Under the pieces are notes generated by a model, which did not search any database, was not told where the DNA came from, and worked only from the letters and a program-made list of their open reading frames with translations. A stretch of 7,734 bases of DNA from positions 1 through 7,734 of the forward strand of contig BQMV01000046.1 in NCBI GenBank assembly GCA_022181005.1, given 5' to 3'. Positions 1 through 3,669 of the stretch are shown here, piece after piece (the stretch's first letter is position 1; each line of letters begins with the position of its first letter). The stretch is from Anaerolineaceae bacterium (GTDB lineage: Bacteria; Chloroflexota; Anaerolineae; Anaerolineales; Villigracilaceae). A program made the translations under genes and the position numbers.

Positions 1-81
1 ATATCCGTGAAAAACATATCCGACGGCGGTGACGATCGCGATCGCGATCGCATCGCTAATGGCTAACGCTTTTTTCGACAT
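1..81 (-). CDS. Partial gene of unknown function, N-terminal 27 codons
   Basis: This leftward reading frame starts at ATG 81-79 and is still open at the left edge. Its first residues are MSKKALAISDAIAIAIVTAV, followed by GYVFHGY. The start is well supported: a GGAGG Shine-Dalgarno lies six bases upstream (88-92), and the ATG overlaps the TAA of the L7/L12-like gene in a TAATG junction. That arrangement implies translational coupling. The visible part has two lysines and then a small-residue, hydrophobic stretch that could begin a membrane segment, but too little is present to name a family. The Ala-Ile run is encoded by the overlapping GCGATCGC repeats at 38-51. I am fairly sure it is a real gene start and do not know its function. 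Confidence 0.7.
   Translation of the reverse strand, partial: MSKKALAISDAIAIAIVTAVGYVFHGY
38..51. repeat. Two overlapping GCGATCGC palindromes
   Basis: GCGATCGC occurs at 38-45 and again at 44-51, sharing two bases, inside the partial gene at 1-81. The same octamer appears singly at 2019-2026 (in lysS) and 2957-2964 (in the PIG-L gene). It is the sequence of the cyanobacterial HIP1 repeat, but three sites in 7.7 kb do not show HIP1-like abundance. Here it mainly encodes alternating Ala and Ile, so it may be chance coding sequence. Confidence 0.5.
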
Positions 82-569
82 TATTTACCTCCAAGAAATA
101 ATACAAATGTCGCTATCGCGCAGGCGACTATTCCGCCCACTGCTGCAAGCATCAAAACAACGCGCGCGCCGCTTCCCGCATCATGCGCAAACGGATCGTT
201 CTCAATCGCGGATTCATACGGCGCGTTCTTTGACGGGTCGCGCGGCATAGCCGCTGCGATCCGAGTTACCGCGTCTTTTGCCTCTTTCAAGCCGATGCCG
301 TATTCTTCGCGATAAATTTTTATGGCTTCGATCTGCTTGCCTTTGGCGAGCATAGATCGAATCTTGCTTTCGAGAACGGGATTGTCAAAGTCGCGCGCGC
401 TTGAGGGAGGTCTGATCACTTCCATTCGCACCATCTCCTCAATCGCTCGTTTCGCTTCCGCCAGATTAACGCCTGTCGCGTCGCGATACACTTGGATCGC
501 TATAATAATTTGTCCTGCATCAATCAATTCATGAATCTTTTGAACGTGCTGGGGTTGTAAATTCGGCAT
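81..569 (-). CDS. Tail-anchored protein with two L7/L12 C-terminal-type repeats
   Basis: The product has 162 residues and contains two copies of a helix-turn-helix unit like the ribosomal protein L7/L12 C-terminal domain: residues about 12-46 (AIQVYRDATGVNLAEAKRAI) and 70-104 (AIKIYREEYGIGLKEAKDAV). A charged linker follows, and then a single hydrophobic segment at about 136-159 ending FLGGK, so the protein is predicted to be tail-anchored with its repeats in the cytoplasm. In true L7/L12 this surface contacts translation GTPases; repeat 2 keeps Lys84, Arg87 and Lys98 at positions I align with that surface, while repeat 1 has Gln26 for the first of these. It lacks the L7/L12 N-terminal dimerisation domain, so it is not the ribosomal stalk protein. 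The start at 569 has AGGAG five bases upstream. It lies 53 bases after lysS on the same strand, and its stop overlaps the next gene. Repeat assignment is firm; function is unknown. Confidence 0.85.
   Translation of the reverse strand: MPNLQPQHVQKIHELIDAGQIIIAIQVYRDATGVNLAEAKRAIEEMVRMEVIRPPSSARDFDNPVLESKIRSMLAKGKQIEAIKIYREEYGIGLKEAKDAVTRIAAAMPRDPSKNAPYESAIENDPFAHDAGSGARVVLMLAAVGGIVACAIATFVLFLGGK
88..92 (-). promoter_or_regulatory. Shine-Dalgarno for the coupled downstream gene
   Basis: GGAGG on the minus strand lies inside the last sense codons (Gly-Gly-Lys-stop) of the L7/L12-like gene, six bases before the ATG at 81. With the one-base TAATG stop/start overlap, this decides the start of the partial gene and suggests its translation is coupled to that of the gene before it. 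Confidence 0.8.
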
Positions 570-622
570 AACGACTCCTATGAAAACGGCCGGGGCAGAC
601 GCGCAAATCTGCTCCTGTGGAT

Positions 623-2140
623 TTATTCTTCCTTCCTCAACGCGGGGAACAACAACACCTCGCGGATGGAATGTTTATCAAGCAACAACATGGCGAGACG
701 ATCCACGCCCATGCCAAAGCCGCCATTGGGCGGCATTCCGTACCGCATAGCGCGAAGGTAGTCTTCGTCGAGCGGATGTTTCTCGTCGTCGCCTTCCGCA
801 TAATCGCGTCCCATTTCAATAAAACGCTGCTCTTGATCGAGCGGGTCGTTCAGCTCGGTGAAGGCATTGCACAACTCAAAGCCGGCGACATAACCTTCAA
901 AACGTTCTACTGTCAGCGGATCGCCCGGAATAGATTTCGCCAGCGGCGAAATGTCGCGCGGGTAATTATACAAGAAGGTCGGCTGGATTAACGTCGGTTC
1001 GAGAAATTCACCGAGCAGAAAATCAATCAACTTACCGCGCGTCGCTTTCGGATCGGGAGTTTTGTTCGGATGTTTCGCCCTGATCGCCTTGAACAAATCC
1101 TCAGCAGATTTACACTCATCGATATCAATGCCGCTGGTTTGCCGAATGCCCTCGCGCATTTCAAGCCGTTTCCACGGAGGCGTTAGGTCAATTTCATCTT
1201 CTTTATACTTGATCTTCATCGTCCCCAACGTTTGTTGCGCGGCAAACGCCACCATGCTCTCGGCGAGTTCCATCACTTGCACATAATCCGCGTACGCCCA
1301 ATAAAATTCAAGCTGCGTAAATTCAGGGTTATGTTTAAACGACACGCCCTCATTGCGGAAGTCGCGCCCGATCTCATAGACTTTTTCGAGATTGCCGACA
1401 AGCAGGCGTTTCAAATACAACTCGAACGAGATGCGCAAATACATATCTTGATCGAGCTCATTGTGATGGGTCATAAACGGGCGCGCCGCGGCTCCGCCAT
1501 ACAACGGTTGAAGGATGGGCGTTTCCACTTCGAGAAATCCTTTGCCATCCAGAAAATCGCGCAAGGCTTTGACGATCGCGGCGCGCTTACGAAACGTCTC
1601 GCGGACCTCGGGATTCACCGCCAAATCTGCATAGCGCTGACGCGCGCGCAATTCGGGTTGCTCCAGCGCGGCATGACGGACGACAGTCCCATCCTCGAGA
1701 GTCTCATCTTTCGCAGCCGGCAATGGGCTAACCGCTTTGGCGAGTATGCGAAAGTCGTGAACGTGAAGCGTCGCTTCGCCGCTTTTCGTGCGAAACATCA
1801 CGCCTCCAGCCTCAATAAAATCGCCGAGATCAAACATCTTGTTGAAAAGGTCAAGACGCTCTTTACCCACTTCATTAGCGCGAAGAAATAATTGAATTTT
1901 GCCTGCGCCATCTTCGATGTGCGCAAACGAAATTTTGCCCATCGTCCGCATCGCGCGGATGCGACCCGCAAGAACGGCGCGAACTTCCTTGCCGTCTTTC
2001 TCAGCGGCTTCAAACGCGGCGATCGCTTCGGCGCTGAGGTGCGTGCGTTGGGCGCGCGTAGGAAACGGTTCCACGCCTTCTGCGCGAAGTTCTTCCAGCT
2101 TTTGCAAACGGATTTTTTCAAGTTGAGTGTAATCAGCCAT
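623..2140 (-). CDS. lysS: Lysine--tRNA ligase, class II
   Basis: This enzyme charges tRNA-Lys with lysine using ATP in the cytoplasm. Counting from the upstream ATG at 2143 (506 residues), an OB-fold anticodon-binding domain spans about 55-135. The class II core has motif 1 at about 197-211 (FLEVETPIL), the GGAAARPF block at 216-223, motif 2 at about 260-287 (RDFRNEG, then HNPEFTQLEFYWAYADY) and motif 3 at about 474-486 (GGFGMGVDRLAML). Length and order match bacterial LysS. The linker between the OB fold and the RQRYADL block carries an extra stretch (residues about 147-162, DGTVVRHAALEQ) compared with the E. coli form as I recall it. Two ATGs stand in tandem at 2143 and 2140; I prefer 2140 because a GGTG lies five bases before it and only two before the other. 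It appears to lead a unit with the L7/L12-like gene. Confidence 0.97.
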   Translation of the reverse strand: MADYTQLEKIRLQKLEELRAEGVEPFPTRAQRTHLSAEAIAAFEAAEKDGKEVRAVLAGRIRAMRTMGKISFAHIEDGAGKIQLFLRANEVGKERLDLFNKMFDLGDFIEAGGVMFRTKSGEATLHVHDFRILAKAVSPLPAAKDETLEDGTVVRHAALEQPELRARQRYADLAVNPEVRETFRKRAAIVKALRDFLDGKGFLEVETPILQPLYGGAAARPFMTHHNELDQDMYLRISFELYLKRLLVGNLEKVYEIGRDFRNEGVSFKHNPEFTQLEFYWAYADYVQVMELAESMVAFAAQQTLGTMKIKYKEDEIDLTPPWKRLEMREGIRQTSGIDIDECKSAEDLFKAIRAKHPNKTPDPKATRGKLIDFLLGEFLEPTLIQPTFLYNYPRDISPLAKSIPGDPLTVERFEGYVAGFELCNAFTELNDPLDQEQRFIEMGRDYAEGDDEKHPLDEDYLRAMRYGMPPNGGFGMGVDRLAMLLLDKHSIREVLLFPALRKEE

Positions 2141-2177
2141 CATATCACCACAGAGTCAATCTTAAAGAATATGCGCA

Positions 2178-2207
2178 AGTATACAAGCAGATAGGCGCGT
2201 AAGGCAA
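2178..2207 (-). promoter_or_regulatory. Probable sigma-70-type promoter of lysS
   Basis: On the minus strand, TTGCCT (2202-2207) and TATACT (2178-2183) are separated by 18 bases, a fair match to -35/-10 consensus. Transcription would begin near 2171, leaving a leader of about 30 bases before lysS. The site lies downstream of the greA terminator, as expected for an independent lysS promoter. This is a sequence match only. Confidence 0.5.
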
Positions 2208-2247
2208 GCCGTTGCGCGTTTTTGCATTCGTCGCTTCCGCGCTAACG

Positions 2248-2275
2248 AAAAATAAAACCCCGCGCAGGGGCGGGG
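2248..2275 (-). terminator. Rho-independent terminator after greA
   Basis: On the minus strand, CCCCGC (2275-2270) pairs perfectly with GCGGGG (2263-2258) around a six-base loop, followed directly by TTTTATTTTT (2257-2248). It starts 21 bases after the greA stop codon. The GC stem and U-rich tract are textbook intrinsic terminator features, so greA and lysS are probably separate transcripts. Confidence 0.88.
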
Positions 2276-2296
2276 CTGGTATCGTCATTCTTGAAT

Positions 2297-2764
2297 CTAT
2301 CCAATTTTCAAGATTTTTACATTATGCGCTCCGCCGGGCGTCTCGACTTTTACACTATCGCCGACCTTATGGTTTAAGATGGCTTTCCCAATCGGCGATT
2401 CATTCGAGATCTTTCCCTCGCGTGGGTTGGCTTCCGCCGCGCCGACGATAGTGAACGTTTCTGCTTCAAAGTTGCCTTCCTTGATCGTCACTGTCGAGCC
2501 GAGATGCACAATGTCATTCTTCTTCTTGCCTATGTCTTCAATGATCTTGGCGGTCGCAAGCAATAAGTCTAATTCCTGAATGCGGCCCTCCACAAACGCC
2601 TGTTCATTCTTCGCGGCTTCATATTCGGCGTTCTCAATCAGTTCGCCGCCCTCCATAGCCTCGTGCAGACGATCGGCAACCTCCTGCCGCTTAACAGTCC
2701 GGAGGAAATCCAATTCATCCTGAAGTTTTTGATAACCTTCTTTAGTCAGAAAATTGTCAGCCAT
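2297..2764 (-). CDS. greA: Transcription elongation factor GreA
   Basis: GreA enters the secondary channel of backtracked RNA polymerase and stimulates cleavage of the extruded RNA 3' end. The 155-residue product has the usual length and two-part plan. The N-terminal coiled coil covers about residues 5-75 (LTKEGYQKLQDELDFL; ENAEYEAAKNEQAFVEGRI). The C-terminal FKBP-like domain covers about 88-154 (LGSTVTI, ISNESPIGKAIL, VGDSVKVETPGG). The acidic tip reads GELIEN, so Glu41 and Glu44 stand where the common form has Asp41 and Glu44; the charge is kept. GreA rather than GreB is favoured by the SPIGKAIL block. An AGGA lies seven bases before the ATG. The gene has its own promoter and 5' stem-loop upstream, and a strong terminator downstream, so it is probably monocistronic, though read-through from the PIG-L gene is possible because no terminator is seen between them. 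Confidence 0.97.
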   Translation of the reverse strand: MADNFLTKEGYQKLQDELDFLRTVKRQEVADRLHEAMEGGELIENAEYEAAKNEQAFVEGRIQELDLLLATAKIIEDIGKKKNDIVHLGSTVTIKEGNFEAETFTIVGAAEANPREGKISNESPIGKAILNHKVGDSVKVETPGGAHNVKILKIG

Positions 2765-2786
2765 CTCTGTTTCCTGCCAATATGAT

Positions 2787-2809
2787 TTTGTCCCGCAAAG
2801 CGGGACAAA
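2787..2809 (-). promoter_or_regulatory. Perfect 10-bp stem-loop in the greA leader
   Basis: TTTGTCCCGC (2787-2796) and its exact reverse complement (2800-2809) flank a three-base loop. The hairpin lies in the predicted greA leader, ending 22 bases before the start codon. On the minus strand it is followed by ATCATATTGG rather than a U run, so it does not look like an intrinsic terminator. It could stabilise the mRNA 5' end, affect translation, or be one copy of a dispersed palindromic repeat. The structure is seen; the role is unknown. Confidence 0.6.
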
Positions 2810-2846
2810 TAAATCTTCTTAGGTTACTTTCCTAAAAAGCGGGCAT

Positions 2847-2875
2847 ACTATATCATGGATTGACGGTCAATACAA
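2847..2875 (-). promoter_or_regulatory. Probable extended -10 promoter of greA
   Basis: On the minus strand, TTGTAT (2870-2875), a 17-base spacer and TATAGT (2847-2852) are present. The spacer ends in TGA, so the -10 reads TGATATAGT, an extended -10 pattern. Transcription would start near 2840 and give a leader of about 75 bases carrying the stem-loop at 2787-2809. An alternative -35, TTGACC, pairs with a much weaker TATGCC at the same spacing. Confidence 0.6.
2859..2871. promoter_or_regulatory. Operator-like palindrome in the greA promoter
   Basis: ATTGAC-G-GTCAAT is a perfect inverted repeat of six bases around one central base. It sits between the predicted -35 and -10 of greA and overlaps the edge of the -35. 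A factor bound here would block the promoter. No regulator can be named from the sequence, and a short AT-rich palindrome can occur by chance. Confidence 0.4.
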
Positions 2876-2892
2876 GTAAAATTTGAACCTGT

Positions 2893-3630
2893 CTACTCAT
2901 ATCGGTATGTGCGAATTCCTCGTCGTTTTGACCAGTAATTTCGAAGGGATTCGGTTGCGATCGCAGGGGCATTAAAGCCCTCTCCCAGCGCTGGCAATTG
3001 AGACGCATACTGCAACGTCGCTTCGCTCCAGCAAGCGAGGCTAGATTCAGCGATACTGACAACGGTCTCGCTCATCTTAGTCGTTTTGGCGGCAAGTTCC
3101 TCCGGATTCAAGAGGACGTAAGGCACGTCTATTATATACAGCAGCGATCTTCTCAATAATTCGGCGGCGCGGCGTGTGAGCGCGTGATCCACATGCGATC
3201 CAAGCCCAAGTTGGCAGACCAGCGTATCGTCGAGATCGAGGCGAGCAGAGATGGCGGAGGCGACTTGCATAGGATAATCAGCATCGGCTTCGTGAATCGC
3301 GCCAAAGACGTCGGAAGGATAAAGCCAGTCGCCATTTCTATCACGCCGGTAGATGCAATCTACAAAATCGAAATGAACGGCTTTCGCGCCAAGAATAGAC
3401 GCGGCTGACCGATCTTCCTCGCGGCGTTTACGAACGGTTTCTTCCGCAGAAGAGAATCCCCATACGGAATGAAGCGTTTGTGCAAACGGAGAACATTCAC
3501 GCAGGTGCGGATCGCCGCACATAATCGTCCAGATTTCAACAGGAATGCCCGCTTGCGTTTGTTCATAAATTAAGCCGCCCGCGGAAAAGACGGCGTCATC
3601 AAGGTGTGGAGAAAGGTAAATCCAACGCAT
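2893..3630 (-). CDS. PIG-L / LmbE-family zinc-dependent deacetylase
   Basis: The 245-residue product belongs to the PIG-L family, which removes N-acetyl groups from GlcNAc-type sugars and related small molecules. The N-terminal motif is PHLDDAVFSAGG (residues 8-19); His9 and Asp12 are the expected zinc ligands and Asp11 the catalytic base. A second family block follows at about 68-83 (RKRREEDRSAASILGA), and HVDH at 146-149 supplies the third zinc ligand (His149) and a catalytic His. There is no signal peptide or membrane segment, so it should be cytoplasmic. Substrate cannot be told from the sequence; mycothiol or bacillithiol biosynthesis, lipid-linked sugar and antibiotic-type substrates all occur in this family. 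It lies 39 bases after the GH13 gene on the same strand. No Shine-Dalgarno precedes the ATG at 3630, and a TATAGT 11 bases upstream raises the possibility of a near-leaderless message. The stop is TAG, and no terminator is seen before the greA promoter. Confidence 0.9.
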   Translation of the reverse strand: MRWIYLSPHLDDAVFSAGGLIYEQTQAGIPVEIWTIMCGDPHLRECSPFAQTLHSVWGFSSAEETVRKRREEDRSAASILGAKAVHFDFVDCIYRRDRNGDWLYPSDVFGAIHEADADYPMQVASAISARLDLDDTLVCQLGLGSHVDHALTRRAAELLRRSLLYIIDVPYVLLNPEELAAKTTKMSETVVSIAESSLACWSEATLQYASQLPALGEGFNAPAIATESLRNYWSKRRGIRTYRYE

Positions 3631-3641
3631 TGGGTAATTTA

Positions 3642-3647
3642 ACTATA
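3642..3647 (-). promoter_or_regulatory. Weak candidate -10 for the PIG-L gene
   Basis: TATAGT on the minus strand lies 11 bases before the PIG-L start codon, in the 39-base gap after the GH13 gene. Transcription from it would begin within a few bases of the ATG, giving an almost leaderless mRNA, which would fit the missing Shine-Dalgarno. No good -35 lies 16-18 bases upstream, so this may be chance. Confidence 0.25.
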
Positions 3648-3669
3648 GACGCATATGATAGGTTATGAG

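Noticed and set aside
29..250. Plus-strand frame of 73 codons opposite the L7/L12-like gene
   Set aside because: Its translation is basic and low in complexity, it has no supported start site, and it overlaps two better-supported leftward genes.
592..615. Possible terminator between lysS and the L7/L12-like gene
   Set aside because: GGGGCAGA and TCTGCTCC can pair with one mismatch on the minus strand, but CGGCCG and only four Ts follow. This is too weak to call, and the genes probably remain one transcript.
1232..1891. A 219-codon open frame on the plus strand opposite lysS
   Set aside because: It lies wholly antisense to a clear lysS, and its translation is rich in His, Arg and Phe with no recognisable domain. 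It is best explained as a shadow of lysS codon use.
2144..2247. Search for a T-box or other riboswitch before lysS
   Set aside because: The leader after the predicted promoter is only about 30 bases, and no T-box core or extended pairing is visible.
2819..2835. TTAGG/CCTAA small hairpin near the predicted greA transcript start
   Set aside because: Only five pairs around a seven-base loop, AT-rich; expected by chance.
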